Below, piece by piece: positions 43,287 to 52,726 of a stretch of DNA of 64,000 nt (within the stretch, counting starts at the first letter, position 1; each line of letters begins with the position of its first letter). The DNA is from Bacteroidales bacterium (GTDB lineage Bacteria > Bacteroidota > Bacteroidia > Bacteroidales > UBA932). The notes beneath the pieces were generated by a model that was not told the DNA's origin, made no database searches, and worked only from the letters and a program-made list of their open reading frames with translations. The position numbers and the translations under genes were made by a program. The DNA lies in the NCBI GenBank assembly GCA_024402135.1, contig JAKSJN010000006.1, forward strand, positions 62,001-126,000, read 5' to 3'.

Positions 43287-44485
43287 ATTCCGTATTCGGA
43301 TTTAAGACGCAGGAGTCCTGCAACAATACGACGTGTGCCTTCGACGAGTCTCTCGCGAGGGCACGCGATGTTTATACGCATGTACTTGCCGTCGCCGTAC
43401 ATTTCTCCGCCATTGATCCAGACTTTCTCGTTCTGTATGAGAGACTCGCTGATTGCCTTGGCGGTAATGCCTTTCTCGACGAAAGGAGCGACGTTGAGCC
43501 ATGGAAGGTACGTTCCTTCCAGATTGCAGATATGGAGCTCCGGCAGAGCCTTTCTCAGCTCGTCTCGCAGATGTACGTAATTGTCCCAGAGTACGTCATT
43601 CAGTTCGCTGAGCCATTCCTCGCCTTCCTTGGTGTAAGAGGCGATAAGAGCGTCGACACCGAACGGATTGACATCGCAATGCTCCCAGTCATTGATGACG
43701 CGGTCGATGCGCTCCCTCCATTCAGGACGAGAGGTCACGATGTTGGAAATCATCAGGCCGGCCAGGTTGAATGACTTTGAAGGGGAGTTGAAGCTGACAC
43801 AGTTGTCCTGGTTCTCCGGACAGGTGGATGCGAATGGTACATAAGTGCAGCCAGGCATCTCAAGCTCGCAATGGATCTCGTCGCTGACGACAATCACGTT
43901 GTTCCTGCGGCAGATTTCTCCGAGTCTGAGCAACTCTTCGCGGCTCCAGATGCGGCCGGTGGGATTGTGAGGGTTGCAGAGGATGAAAAGCTTTGCGCGG
44001 GATTCTGCGCATTTCTTTTCTATATCATCAAAGTCCATCCTGAAGTCGAGCGTTCCGTCTTCATTCTCGGTGCAGATGAGGTCGGATGCAAGAGCCATGC
44101 ATCCGTTGTTGCGTACACTGGAGAAGAAACAATTGTATGCCGGATTCAGGAAAACGACGGCGTCCCCTGGCTGACAGAAAGCCTTTACGGCAACGGAAAG
44201 TGCTGGAACCAGTCCTGCAATAGGCTGGATCCAGTCTTTCTCGATGGTCCAGTTTCTTCGTTTACCGAACCAGGAGATTACACTCCGGTAGTACTCTTCC
44301 GGGATATGCACATATCCGAAGACCCCGTGGTCAATGCGCTTCTGGAGCTTTTCGATGATGAAAGGAGCTGCCTTGAAGTCCATGTCGGCGACCCACATCG
44401 GAATCAGGCCGTCCTCTTTGCGCTCATCCCACTTGACCGAAGAGCTGTTCCTGCGGTCAACCAGTGTATTGAAATCGTACTTCAT
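43283..44485 (-). CDS. MalY/PatB-type aminotransferase or cystathionine beta-lyase
   Basis: A 400-residue PLP enzyme. The start MKYDFNTLVDRRNSSSVKW, IPMWVADMDFKAAP, LCNPHNPTGRIWSREEL, VVSDEIHCELEMPG and the PLP-lysine motif SFNSPSKSFNLAGL all match the MalY/PatB group, which cleaves cystathionine to homocysteine or acts as a C-S lyase. It would complement metX in methionine synthesis if a cystathionine synthase exists elsewhere. It begins two bases after the zinc metallopeptidase gene on the same strand. Confidence 0.93.
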   Translation of the reverse strand: MKYDFNTLVDRRNSSSVKWDERKEDGLIPMWVADMDFKAAPFIIEKLQKRIDHGVFGYVHIPEEYYRSVISWFGKRRNWTIEKDWIQPIAGLVPALSVAVKAFCQPGDAVVFLNPAYNCFFSSVRNNGCMALASDLICTENEDGTLDFRMDFDDIEKKCAESRAKLFILCNPHNPTGRIWSREELLRLGEICRRNNVIVVSDEIHCELEMPGCTYVPFASTCPENQDNCVSFNSPSKSFNLAGLMISNIVTSRPEWRERIDRVINDWEHCDVNPFGVDALIASYTKEGEEWLSELNDVLWDNYVHLRDELRKALPELHICNLEGTYLPWLNVAPFVEKGITAKAISESLIQNEKVWINGGEMYGDGKYMRINIACPRERLVEGTRRIVAGLLRLKSEYGI

Positions 44486-44487
44486 CT

Positions 44488-45357
44488 CTAAAGCTGGCTA
44501 TATGCTGGACTGAAGGTGTCGCCCTGGTCTGGATCGCCACACTGGATGCCCTTGCGGAGCCATTTTGAACGCTGGGCTGATGTTCCGTGGTTGAAAGACT
44601 CGGGAACGGTATAGCCGCGGGCCTTCTTCTGGAGATAGTCGTCGCCGATCTTCGCTGCAACTGCTAGACCTTCCTCGACGTCGCCTCGCTCGAGCGAGTT
44701 GAACATCTGGTTGTCGTGGTATGCCCATACACCTGCATAAAAGTCTGCCTGGAGCTCCAGACGTACGCTGATCTGGTTGCTCTGTGCCTGCGAAACGCGG
44801 CTCATCTGGCTGTGTGCCTGCTGGAGGGTTCCGAGAAGATACTGAACATGATGACCGACTTCGTGTGCGATGACGTAAGCGTATGCAAAGTCTCCGTCAG
44901 CCCCGATCTGCTGCTTCATGCTGCTGAAGAATGACAGGTCGATGTATACCGTCTGGTCGGCGCTGCAATAGAAAGGTCCGGACGATGATGTAGCTCCACC
45001 GCATCCAGACTGGACTGCATTAGAGAAGAGGACGAGCTTTGGCGGTATGTACTCCAGGCCGCTTTCTCTGAAAATCTTGGTCCATACGTCCTCTGTACCG
45101 GCGAGAATCTGACTTGCGAACACTGCAAGCTCCTGCTCCTCGGCGCTAGGGGTATAGTCTCCTGTCTGGGTTGTTGTGATTCCGCCACCGTACTGCTGTA
45201 CGTTGCGGATAACGTCGCTTGGGTCACCACCCATGAGGAGGGTGATAAGGCCGATGATTACGATACCGCCGAGGCCGAGACCTCCGACTTTACCCATTGA
45301 GGATCCGCCACGGCGGTCATCCACGTTTGAACTCTGTCTTCTTCCGTCAAGTTTCAT
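44488..45357 (-). CDS. YpfJ-type neutral zinc metallopeptidase
   Basis: A 289-residue membrane-anchored peptidase. The start MKLDGRRQSSNVDDRRG at 45357 is the hallmark of the family; an in-frame ATG at 45405 overlaps the -7 box and the divergent promoter. One span lies at ~residues 28-46 (GLGGIVIIGLITLLMGG). The zinc site is VIAHEVGHHVQ near residue 150 (HExxH), with further family motifs ELQADFYAGVWA and SFNHGTSAQR. Physiological substrates are unknown. It leads a two-gene unit with malY. Confidence 0.92.
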   Translation of the reverse strand: MKLDGRRQSSNVDDRRGGSSMGKVGGLGLGGIVIIGLITLLMGGDPSDVIRNVQQYGGGITTTQTGDYTPSAEEQELAVFASQILAGTEDVWTKIFRESGLEYIPPKLVLFSNAVQSGCGGATSSSGPFYCSADQTVYIDLSFFSSMKQQIGADGDFAYAYVIAHEVGHHVQYLLGTLQQAHSQMSRVSQAQSNQISVRLELQADFYAGVWAYHDNQMFNSLERGDVEEGLAVAAKIGDDYLQKKARGYTVPESFNHGTSAQRSKWLRKGIQCGDPDQGDTFSPAYSQL

Positions 45358-45385
45358 ATTCTTATTTGAATTATAATCCAGGATG

Positions 45386-45413
45386 CAAAAGTAAACGTTT
45401 TTCATTAAGTTTG
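45386..45413. promoter_or_regulatory. Divergent -7 boxes of the metallopeptidase and nitroreductase genes
   Basis: The minus-strand box TACTTTTG occupies 45393-45386 and the plus-strand box TAAGTTTG occupies 45406-45413; both match TAnnTTTG and lie 28 and 20 bases from their start codons. Confidence 0.5.
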
Positions 45414-45433
45414 CGTTGAAATAACTATCAAAG

Positions 45434-46072
45434 ATGGCAGATAATTACCTTGAAAAAAGATACGACGAAGTGTTTGGCAAGGGCGCAAAGTCAGCCAGGC
45501 CTTCACGTCCGGGACTGGACGTGCTGCTGAAGAACAACCGCAGTTGCCGTGGCTATGACAGATCATATGAGGTCAAGATGCTTCAGCTCAGGCGAATGAT
45601 CGAGGTCAATACCAAGATTGCCAGCGCAATGAACCAGCAGGTGCTCCGGTTCCGCCCTGTGCTTCGTGGTCCTGAGGCTGACCGCGTCAATTCCCTGATA
45701 AAGATGGGGGCTGCCCTCAAGGAGCTCAACCTGCCGTTCCCGGGTACTGAGCCGGAGGCTTTCATCGTCATCTGCTCAACCGTTCCAGAGTCGCGCTTCG
45801 TGGACATGGACCTTGGCATTTCAATGCAGAGTATGTCGCTGAAAGCTGTCGAGATGGGACTCAACTGTCTGATGGTTTGCAACTTCAACAAACATGACCT
45901 CAAGGAGGCACTTGAGTTGCCATATGATCCGATCGCGGTTCTTGCTGTGGGAAAGGGGTCTGAGAAGATTGAAATGGTTCAGGTAAATGAAGGACAATCA
46001 CTTGCTTACTACAGAGTCGATGGTGTCCATTTCGTCCCTAAAATCAATGCTGAAGACCTTATTATAAAATAA
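45434..46072 (+). CDS. Nitroreductase-family flavoprotein
   Basis: A 212-residue FMN enzyme of the nitroreductase superfamily. RSCRGYDRSYEVKMLQLRRMIEV corresponds to the N-terminal FMN-binding Arg segment; LGISMQSMSLKAVEMGLNCLMVCNF is the conserved dimer helix, and PIAVLAVGKGSE the C-terminal flavin strand. It reduces nitro groups, quinones or related electrophiles with NAD(P)H; the natural substrate is unknown. Monocistronic, with its own -7 box. Confidence 0.9.
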   Translation: MADNYLEKRYDEVFGKGAKSARPSRPGLDVLLKNNRSCRGYDRSYEVKMLQLRRMIEVNTKIASAMNQQVLRFRPVLRGPEADRVNSLIKMGAALKELNLPFPGTEPEAFIVICSTVPESRFVDMDLGISMQSMSLKAVEMGLNCLMVCNFNKHDLKEALELPYDPIAVLAVGKGSEKIEMVQVNEGQSLAYYRVDGVHFVPKINAEDLIIK

Positions 46073-46093
46073 TGTAAAATCATTACTGCAAAG

Positions 46094-46130
46094 GGGCGCA
46101 AATCCCGAATTTTGTTGTAATTTCGCGCCC
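46094..46130. other. Imperfect stem in the leader of the porin-pot unit
   Basis: GGGCGCAAAT (46094-46103) can pair with ATTTCGCGCCC (46120-46130) with one bulged C. It lies between the nitroreductase stop and the porin start. It overlaps a possible weak -7 box (TAATTTCG, 46118-46125). It may be a terminator for the upstream gene or a leader structure. Confidence 0.35.
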
Positions 46131-46162
46131 ATTATTCACCAAACCAAATTTTATGGTACGAA

Positions 46163-47221
46163 ATGAAGAAATTTGCAGTTTTGTTTGCAGCTTTGCTGCA
46201 GAGCTTCCTTGCGTACTCGCAAGAGGCTGAGTCCGATAACGGACAGTTTTTAGTCATTCCACGCGTTGACGTCAACGGTTTCTATTATCCATCTACTGAC
46301 GGCGGCGATGAGAATGGTGTTGATTTGGGTGATTCTTCCTTCTACACTCTTCTTGAAGGAAGTTTCGGCGAAAGCGATTTCTCTTATTCAATTGCCAATC
46401 ACTGGCTCTCAAGCGATCCCATGTCGCTGTACAACAACACACTCCGCTCAGATGATCTGAACTGGGTGGACTGGGCGTATGTCAACTGGGCTCCGGGAGC
46501 ATTCGATTTCACGATCGGCAAGAATATGATCGCGATCGGTACCTTCGAGGAAGACGAGTATGATTTCAACTCGTATTCACCACTCAGTTCCATGCTTTGG
46601 AACTCTCTCCAGGCTTATCAGTGGGGCGCTTCTGTCGGCTGGACCTCTCCAGATGAGGGCAGTTACATCGAGGCGAACGTAGCCGCTTCTCCATACGGTG
46701 AAAGACCGTTCCAGAGCGGACTCTACGCCTATTCTGCCAGGTACACCGGAGAGTATGGTTTCTACAAGGGTATCTGGTCCGCACATATGTTCGATATGGG
46801 CGGGGAGTATCAGAAACTGTTCACCGCTGGCAACCAGTTCTATCTGAGCGATAACTGGACTGCTACTCTCGATGGTTATGCAATGCTTACTCCTGCGACC
46901 TGCTACGATGGTGGTGCAGTGCATGTTCTTAACTGGGGCCTTGTCCCATCTATTGCATTTGACAATGGTGGCAAGCTCTCTGTTGCATGTAAACTCATCA
47001 TGGAGGACAAAAAACAGAGCGAAGGTCTCATGCTTTTTGAACACCCTACATTCGAATACGAGGACAACCTCGCACTCGGCGCTGTAGTGAACTGGTATCC
47101 GCTCAGTGACAGCCGCAATCTCCGTATCCATGGTCTTGCCGGCATGAGCGGCAACGATGGCTTCTTCGCAGGCATCGGTGCAACATATTTCCTCAATCTG
47201 AAACCACTTTTCCGTAGATAG
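46163..47221 (+). CDS. Porin-like outer-membrane protein heading the pot operon
   Basis: A 352-residue exported protein with signal peptide MKKFAVLFAALLQSFLAYSQ. The mature sequence is a series of amphipathic strands rich in Trp and Tyr, and strongly acidic (runs such as STDGGDENGVDLGDSS and EEDEYDFNSYS). The last residues are LKPLFRR. It lies three bases before potA, so it is co-transcribed with the polyamine importer. An acidic pore would suit cationic polyamines; that link is inference. It is related in size and style to the protein at 37886-38881. Confidence 0.75.
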   Translation: MKKFAVLFAALLQSFLAYSQEAESDNGQFLVIPRVDVNGFYYPSTDGGDENGVDLGDSSFYTLLEGSFGESDFSYSIANHWLSSDPMSLYNNTLRSDDLNWVDWAYVNWAPGAFDFTIGKNMIAIGTFEEDEYDFNSYSPLSSMLWNSLQAYQWGASVGWTSPDEGSYIEANVAASPYGERPFQSGLYAYSARYTGEYGFYKGIWSAHMFDMGGEYQKLFTAGNQFYLSDNWTATLDGYAMLTPATCYDGGAVHVLNWGLVPSIAFDNGGKLSVACKLIMEDKKQSEGLMLFEHPTFEYEDNLALGAVVNWYPLSDSRNLRIHGLAGMSGNDGFFAGIGATYFLNLKPLFRR

Positions 47222-47224
47222 CTG

Positions 47225-48607
47225 ATGAACAGAGATGACATCATCATCAACATCGAGCACGTTTCCAAGTCATTCGGTGACAAGAAGGTGCTCGATGATA
47301 TCAACCTTTATGTAAAGAAAGGAGAATTCATTACCTTCCTTGGCCCTTCAGGATGCGGCAAGACAACGCTTCTTCGTCTCATCGCGGGCTTCCTTGATGC
47401 TGATTCGGGCACAATCACCATGGAAGGAAAGGACATTGACGGAATTCCTCCATATATGCGTCCGCTGAACACGGTTTTCCAGCGTTACGCACTGTTCCCT
47501 CATCTTGACGTTTACGACAACATCGCATTCGGTCTCAAGCTCAACAATGTCCCTGAGGACGAGATAGAGGCAAGAGTGATGAAGGTTCTGAAGCTTGTGT
47601 CGATGAACGACTACGAGGACAGGGATGTGAACTCCCTCTCAGGTGGCCAGCAGCAGCGTATCGCCATTGCGCGTGCGATTGTCAACAGGCCTAAGGTGCT
47701 CCTCCTTGATGAGCCTCTTGCCGCACTCGACCTCAAGATGCGCAAGGATATGCAGATCGAGCTCAAGGAAATGCACAAGAAGCTCGGCATTACCTTCATC
47801 TATGTCACCCACGACCAGGAGGAGGCACTCACCCTCAGCGACACCATCGTCGTTCTCAATGAGGGCCGCATACAGCAGATAGGTACTCCTACTGATATCT
47901 ACAACGAGCCTCAGAATGAGTTCGTGGCAGATTTCATCGGTGAGAGTAACATTCTCAACGGCACAATGATCGCAGACAAGAAGGTTTCCTTCATCGGCCA
48001 TGAGTTCGAGTGTGTCGACGAAGGTTTCGGCGAGAATGTTCCTGTCGACGTCGTCGTACGTCCGGAGGATATCTACATCATGAACCAGCTCAAGGGTGCG
48101 CAGTTCAGTGGAGAGGTAAAGTCATGCATCTTCAAGGGTGTCCACTATGAGATGACAGTGGAGACCGACAACGGCTTTGAACTCATGATTCAGGACTACA
48201 ATGCTTTCGAGGTCGGCAGTACCGTGGGCATGTTTGTAAAGCCTGTCGACATCCAGGTCATGAAGAAGGCCTGCACCGCGAATGTATTCAAGGGTGTGAT
48301 GACTTCTTTGAACACCGTAGAGATTCTTGGCTGCGAATACGAGTGTCCGGAGACTCCTGGCATTTCAAAGGATGACGAGGTCAATGTAGAGGTTGATTTC
48401 GACAAGGTTGACCTTCTTGACAACAAGGACGATGCTCCTCAATTCGGAAACGTAAGCTTCATCCTGTACAAGGGAGACCGCTACCACCTTACTATCGTAA
48501 CACCAGAAGGTTATCACGTGCTCGCCGATACCCATGACGTATGGGACAAGAATGACATCGTCGGCATAAAGATCCTTCCTCAGGACATGAAAATCACCAA
48601 GGCCTAA
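47225..48607 (+). CDS. potA: Spermidine/putrescine ABC transporter ATPase, long form
   Basis: A 460-residue importer ATPase. Walker [17 protein letters not shown] (~residue 40), signature [14 protein letters not shown], Walker [16 protein letters not shown] and the switch THDQEEAL are intact. The family is usually ~370 residues. Here the C-terminal regulatory part appears doubled: one TOBE-like unit at ~270-350 ([27 protein letters not shown]) and a second at ~360-460 ([30 protein letters not shown]). It powers PotBC. Its stop overlaps the potB start by one base. Confidence 0.93.
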   Translation: MNRDDIIINIEHVSKSFGDKKVLDDINLYVKKGEFITFLGPSGCGKTTLLRLIAGFLDADSGTITMEGKDIDGIPPYMRPLNTVFQRYALFPHLDVYDNIAFGLKLNNVPEDEIEARVMKVLKLVSMNDYEDRDVNSLSGGQQQRIAIARAIVNRPKVLLLDEPLAALDLKMRKDMQIELKEMHKKLGITFIYVTHDQEEALTLSDTIVVLNEGRIQQIGTPTDIYNEPQNEFVADFIGESNILNGTMIADKKVSFIGHEFECVDEGFGENVPVDVVVRPEDIYIMNQLKGAQFSGEVKSCIFKGVHYEMTVETDNGFELMIQDYNAFEVGSTVGMFVKPVDIQVMKKACTANVFKGVMTSLNTVEILGCEYECPETPGISKDDEVNVEVDFDKVDLLDNKDDAPQFGNVSFILYKGDRYHLTIVTPEGYHVLADTHDVWDKNDIVGIKILPQDMKITKA

Positions 48608-49377
48608 TGAAAAGATCCAGCTGGGCTATCCCATATTCGATATTCCTCATGCTGTTCGTGGTTCTGCCGCTTGTTCTTGTGGCAGTGTATGCGTTCTCTG
48701 ATGGTCACGGTGGCGTGACAATCTCGAACCTTACCACGTTCTTTACCGATCCAAAGATCATCGGTTCGTTCCTTGTGTCCCTGGAAGTGGCTCTGGAAAA
48801 TACCCTGATCTGCATACTGATCGGATATCCGGTCGCGTACATACTTGCCGACAAGAAGTATAACAAGTCTGCAACAACGGCTATGCTCTTCATTGCGCCT
48901 ATGGCCATCAACGCCCTTATGAGGACGATGGCTACCGCGGAGATATTCAACATGGCCGGTATCCCTCTCGGAAAGGGAACCCTCATCTTCGGTATGGTCT
49001 ATGACTATCTGCCGTTCATGATCTTCCCGATCTACAACGTACTCGACAAGATGGACAAGTCCTACGTAGAGGCTGCGCAGGATCTCGGAGCGTCTCCGAT
49101 GACGGCATTCCGCAAGGTGACCCTTCCGCTCTCACTCCCAGGAGTACTCAGCGGAGCAATGATGGTTTTCATGCCGACAGTATCAACCTTCGCGGTATCA
49201 GAGATCCTTACGAACAACCGTATCATGCTCTTCGGTTCAGTCATCAATGAACAGTTCAACAATCTGATGTGGAACCAGGGAGCGGCTCTGTCGTTCGTCA
49301 TGCTGATCATCATCGGTATAACCATGTTCGTCGGCAACGACAGCAAAGAAGAAGATGCAGGAGGGCTCGTACTATGA
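48607..49377 (+). CDS. potB: Spermidine/putrescine ABC transporter permease
   Basis: A 256-residue inner-membrane permease with six expected spans. The ATPase-docking EAA loop reads YVEAAQDLGASPMTAFRKVTLPLSLPG compressed near residue 160. With PotC it forms the polyamine channel. The ATG uses the last A of the potA stop (TAATG), and the stop overlaps potC (ATGA), so translation of the set is coupled. Confidence 0.94.
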   Translation: MKRSSWAIPYSIFLMLFVVLPLVLVAVYAFSDGHGGVTISNLTTFFTDPKIIGSFLVSLEVALENTLICILIGYPVAYILADKKYNKSATTAMLFIAPMAINALMRTMATAEIFNMAGIPLGKGTLIFGMVYDYLPFMIFPIYNVLDKMDKSYVEAAQDLGASPMTAFRKVTLPLSLPGVLSGAMMVFMPTVSTFAVSEILTNNRIMLFGSVINEQFNNLMWNQGAALSFVMLIIIGITMFVGNDSKEEDAGGLVL

Positions 49378-50174
49378 TGAAGAAGATATTTGCCCGCGCA
49401 TATCTTGCATTTGTCCTGTTCCTGCTGTATGCGCCGATCATGTTCATTGCCGTATTCTCCTTTACCAAGGCGAAGTCTCTCGGTAACTGGACAGGATTCA
49501 CTACCGATCTGTACAAGTCCTTGTTCTCAGGTGCAAGTGCCGAGTCCCAGAACATCCTTTCGGCTCTTGGAACTACTCTTCTGATCGCACTCGTGGCATC
49601 CGTGATAGCTACATTCCTTGGAACTCTCGCGGCAATCGGCATCTATTACATGAGAGGAAAGAAGAAGGCAGCGCTGCAGTTCCTGAACAACATACCTATG
49701 CTGAACCCGGATATCATCACCGGTGTGTCGCTGTTCCTGCTCTTTGTGTTCCTTCATATCAGCCAGGGCCTTGTGACCGTGATTCTCGCGCATGTTACGT
49801 TCTGTACTCCATATGTCGTGCTGAATGTCATGCCGAAGCTCACCCAGATGAACCCGAACATCTACGAGGCTGCTCTTGACCTTGGTGCAACGCCGCGCCA
49901 GGCACTGAGCAAGGTGCTCGTTCCTCAGCTTCTTCCTGGAATGTTCTCGGGATTTGTCCTTTCGTTCGTAATGAGTCTCGACGATTTCGCCGTGACTTTC
50001 TTCACCCGCGGCTCCGGTGGACTCGAAACCCTGTCGACCTTCATTTATGCCGATGCGCGCAAGGGAGGCCTTACTCCTGAACTCAAACCTTTGATGACTA
50101 TCATCTTCCTTGTGATCCTGATTGTCCTCATCATCATGAATATCCGATCATCAAACAAAAACAAACATCTTTAA
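49374..50174 (+). CDS. potC: Spermidine/putrescine ABC transporter permease
   Basis: A 266-residue permease with six spans and the EAA loop IYEAALDLGATPRQALSKVLVP near residue 160. The start is the ATG at 49374 (MMKKIFARAYLAFVLFLLYAP), where the first span begins at once; an earlier in-frame start at 49269 lies within potB and encodes an Arg/His-rich stretch that is not real. It is followed after eight bases by potD. Confidence 0.94.
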   Translation: MMKKIFARAYLAFVLFLLYAPIMFIAVFSFTKAKSLGNWTGFTTDLYKSLFSGASAESQNILSALGTTLLIALVASVIATFLGTLAAIGIYYMRGKKKAALQFLNNIPMLNPDIITGVSLFLLFVFLHISQGLVTVILAHVTFCTPYVVLNVMPKLTQMNPNIYEAALDLGATPRQALSKVLVPQLLPGMFSGFVLSFVMSLDDFAVTFFTRGSGGLETLSTFIYADARKGGLTPELKPLMTIIFLVILIVLIIMNIRSSNKNKHL

Positions 50175-50182
50175 TCCTGAAA

Positions 50183-51493
50183 ATGAACAAGATTTTCAAG
50201 TCTGTCGCTGTGGCTGCAGCTATCATTTCAGCCGTGTCGCTTTCTGCCAAGGACAGAAAGGACATCCTCAAGGTCTATAACTGGTCTGATTACATCGCTG
50301 AAGGTGTGATCGATGATTTCGAAGCTTGGTACAAGGAGCAGACCGGTAATGATATCGAGGTTATCTACATGACTTTCGATGTCAACGAGTCTATGCTCTC
50401 AAAGATCGAAAAGGGCCATGAGGACTACGATGTTGTATGTCCATCGGACTACATCATCGAGAGAATGCTGAATAACGGACTTCTCCTTCCGCTCGACTTC
50501 GATGCACTCGAGAAGACTGGAACAGAGAACTATATCGTAAAGAATACCTCTCCGTACATCAGGAACATGTTCTCTCAGATCAATCCGAAGATCGATGCCA
50601 ACAAGTACTCTGTGGCATTCATGTGGGGAACTACCGGTATCATCTACAACCCTGAGTTCGTAAGCAAGGAGGACGCGTCAACCTGGAACGTCATCAGAAA
50701 TCCAAAGTATTTCGGAAAGATCCTTCTCAAGGATGCACCAAGGGACGTTTACGCTCCGGTGCTCATCTACCTCAAGCAGGATGAACTCAAGTCTGGAAAG
50801 GTGACCCTTCAGGAACTCATGTCTGACTCTTCTGACGAGTCGCTTGCGGCCGTTGAGGCAATGCTTATGGAGGCAAAGCCAGGTGTATGCGGCTTCGAGG
50901 CTGACCTTGGCAAGGAGCAGATGACCAAGAACCGTGCATGGGTCTCACTCAACTGGAGCGGCGACGCTGTATGGGCAATCGAGGAGGCTGCTGCAGTCGG
51001 TGTAACTCTTGACTACATTGTCCCTGAGGAAGGCTCTACCGTATGGTTTGATGGCTGGGTGATTCCAAAGTATGCGAAGAACACCGAGGCTGCCACCTAT
51101 TTCATCAACTTCATGTGCCGTCCGGACATCGCTATCAGGAACATGGAAGAGACCGGCTATATTGCCGCAAATGGCGCGTGGGAGGTACTTGAATCCCAGA
51201 TCGACGAGTCTCTTGATCCGGTTGACCTTTCATACTTCTTCGGCGAGGAGGCAGACAGCGTGCGCGTTGATCCTATCCTTTATCCTGACAGAGCAGTCAT
51301 CGAGCGCTGTGCTCTTGAACATGACTGGGGCGAGGACACCGAAAAGCTTCTCGACATGTGGCAGAACGTAAAGGGCAGCAAGGCAGGTGCCGTTACATAC
51401 ATCATCCTTGGTGTCGCAGTCCTCGCAATTGCCGGCGCTGCGTTCGCAAGCAAGAAAAAGAAGAGCAGCAGACACTCAAAAAAGCGTAGATAG
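50183..51493 (+). CDS. potD: Spermidine/putrescine-binding protein with C-terminal membrane anchor
   Basis: A 436-residue binding protein. The signal peptide is MNKIFKSVAVAAAIISAVSLSA; the mature domain starts KVYNWSDYIAEGVIDDFE, the classical PotD opening, and includes DYDVVCPSDYIIERM and SVAFMWGTTGIIYNP. Unlike standard PotD (~350 residues), it carries at ~405-425 a hydrophobic span (YIILGVAVLAIAGAAFA) and a strongly basic tail (SKKKKSSRHSKKRR), giving a periplasmic domain tethered to the inner membrane by its C-terminus. The last 18 bases overlap the convergent flavoprotein gene. Confidence 0.93.
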   Translation: MNKIFKSVAVAAAIISAVSLSAKDRKDILKVYNWSDYIAEGVIDDFEAWYKEQTGNDIEVIYMTFDVNESMLSKIEKGHEDYDVVCPSDYIIERMLNNGLLLPLDFDALEKTGTENYIVKNTSPYIRNMFSQINPKIDANKYSVAFMWGTTGIIYNPEFVSKEDASTWNVIRNPKYFGKILLKDAPRDVYAPVLIYLKQDELKSGKVTLQELMSDSSDESLAAVEAMLMEAKPGVCGFEADLGKEQMTKNRAWVSLNWSGDAVWAIEEAAAVGVTLDYIVPEEGSTVWFDGWVIPKYAKNTEAATYFINFMCRPDIAIRNMEETGYIAANGAWEVLESQIDESLDPVDLSYFFGEEADSVRVDPILYPDRAVIERCALEHDWGEDTEKLLDMWQNVKGSKAGAVTYIILGVAVLAIAGAAFASKKKKSSRHSKKRR

Positions 51494-52726
51494 GATAGAT
51501 TCCGCTACAATATAGCCCATCGACCAGGCGGCCTGAAGATTGAATCCGCCGGTGATGGCATCGACATCAAGCACCTCGCCTGCGAAATAAAGGCCGGGGT
51601 GCTTCTTGCTTTCCAGAGTGTTGAGCGATATTCCGGACAATGCAACTCCTCCGCAGGTCACGAACTCTTCACGGAACCTGCTCTTTCCATCCATTCTGAA
51701 CCCGCTGTTCATAAGGGTCTCCACCAGCCGGTTGATGCCCTTCTTGCCAACCTCTGCGCATCTTATGTCTCCGCGCAGTCCACTGCGATCCAGCAGATAT
51801 CCCCAAAGTCTTGATGGCAGTTCTGCCGGATGGACGCCTGAAAGCATCTTCTGGGGTGAATCTCCAAGCAGCTTCGAGAGCATGCCGCGGATATCCTGGT
51901 CATTCTTGCCAGGCATCCAGTTGACGCTTATTTCAGCTCTGTAGCTGTGTTCTGCAAGAATCCTGGCTCCATATGAAGAAAGTTTGAGAGCGGCAGGTCC
52001 ACTGAGTCCCCAGTGAGTGATCAGCAGAGGCCCCTCTCCGCACAGTTTTGTTCCACACAGGCTGACTGCCGCATTCTCGACGACTGTGCCCATCAGAGCG
52101 CGCAGATCTTTGTCAGGCACATTGAATGTGAATAGGGAAGGGACTGGGTCAACCATCTCCAAACCGAGAGGGGAGAGGAATGACAAACCTTCACTGCGAG
52201 GGCTTCCGCCTGTGGTCACGATCACATAATCGGCAGTGAAAGGGCTTCTCTGTACGCCTGACGGCGATTTAGTGAATGATATGCTGTATCCGCCATCGGA
52301 CTGCGCCTCTATAGACTCGACCCTTGCGCCGTAGTTGATGTTTACTCCGGCCTGACGCATGCCGCGGACCAGGGTGCCGACGATGTCCATTGCATCCTGT
52401 GACTGAGGGAATACGCATTGGTCGTCCTGAAGGACCAGGGGAACGCCTTCGTTCTCGAACCACTCCCAGGTATCATTCTGGCTCCATGCCTTGAGTGCTC
52501 GCGACATCAGTCTTTCGCCGCGTGGATAGACCTTGCCAAGACTGCGTGCGGCAGCGAAGGAATTGGTAAGATTGCAACGGCCTCCGCCTGTGATGGCGAC
52601 CTTGGCCAGGACTTTGGGACCGGCTTCGAATACGTGGATCTCCAGTTCCGGGGCTTTCCTGCCCAGGTTTACGGCACAGAAGCAGCCTGCTGCTCCAGCA
52701 CCGATGATGGCTACTCTCTTCCCCAT
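51476..52726 (-). CDS. HI0933/YhiN-family FAD-dependent oxidoreductase
   Basis: A 416-residue flavoprotein. The FAD Rossmann motif is at the start (VAIIGAGAAGCFCAVNLG), followed by VFEAGPKVLAKVAITGGGRCNLTN, the family hallmark, and the C-terminal FAGEVLDVDAITGGFNLQAAWSMGYIV. The family includes the BaiN-type enzymes but its substrates are mostly unknown. Its start lies inside the end of the upstream lrp gene (16-base overlap), so the two are co-transcribed and possibly functionally paired. Confidence 0.92.
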   Translation of the reverse strand: MGKRVAIIGAGAAGCFCAVNLGRKAPELEIHVFEAGPKVLAKVAITGGGRCNLTNSFAAARSLGKVYPRGERLMSRALKAWSQNDTWEWFENEGVPLVLQDDQCVFPQSQDAMDIVGTLVRGMRQAGVNINYGARVESIEAQSDGGYSISFTKSPSGVQRSPFTADYVIVTTGGSPRSEGLSFLSPLGLEMVDPVPSLFTFNVPDKDLRALMGTVVENAAVSLCGTKLCGEGPLLITHWGLSGPAALKLSSYGARILAEHSYRAEISVNWMPGKNDQDIRGMLSKLLGDSPQKMLSGVHPAELPSRLWGYLLDRSGLRGDIRCAEVGKKGINRLVETLMNSGFRMDGKSRFREEFVTCGGVALSGISLNTLESKKHPGLYFAGEVLDVDAITGGFNLQAAWSMGYIVAESILSTLF

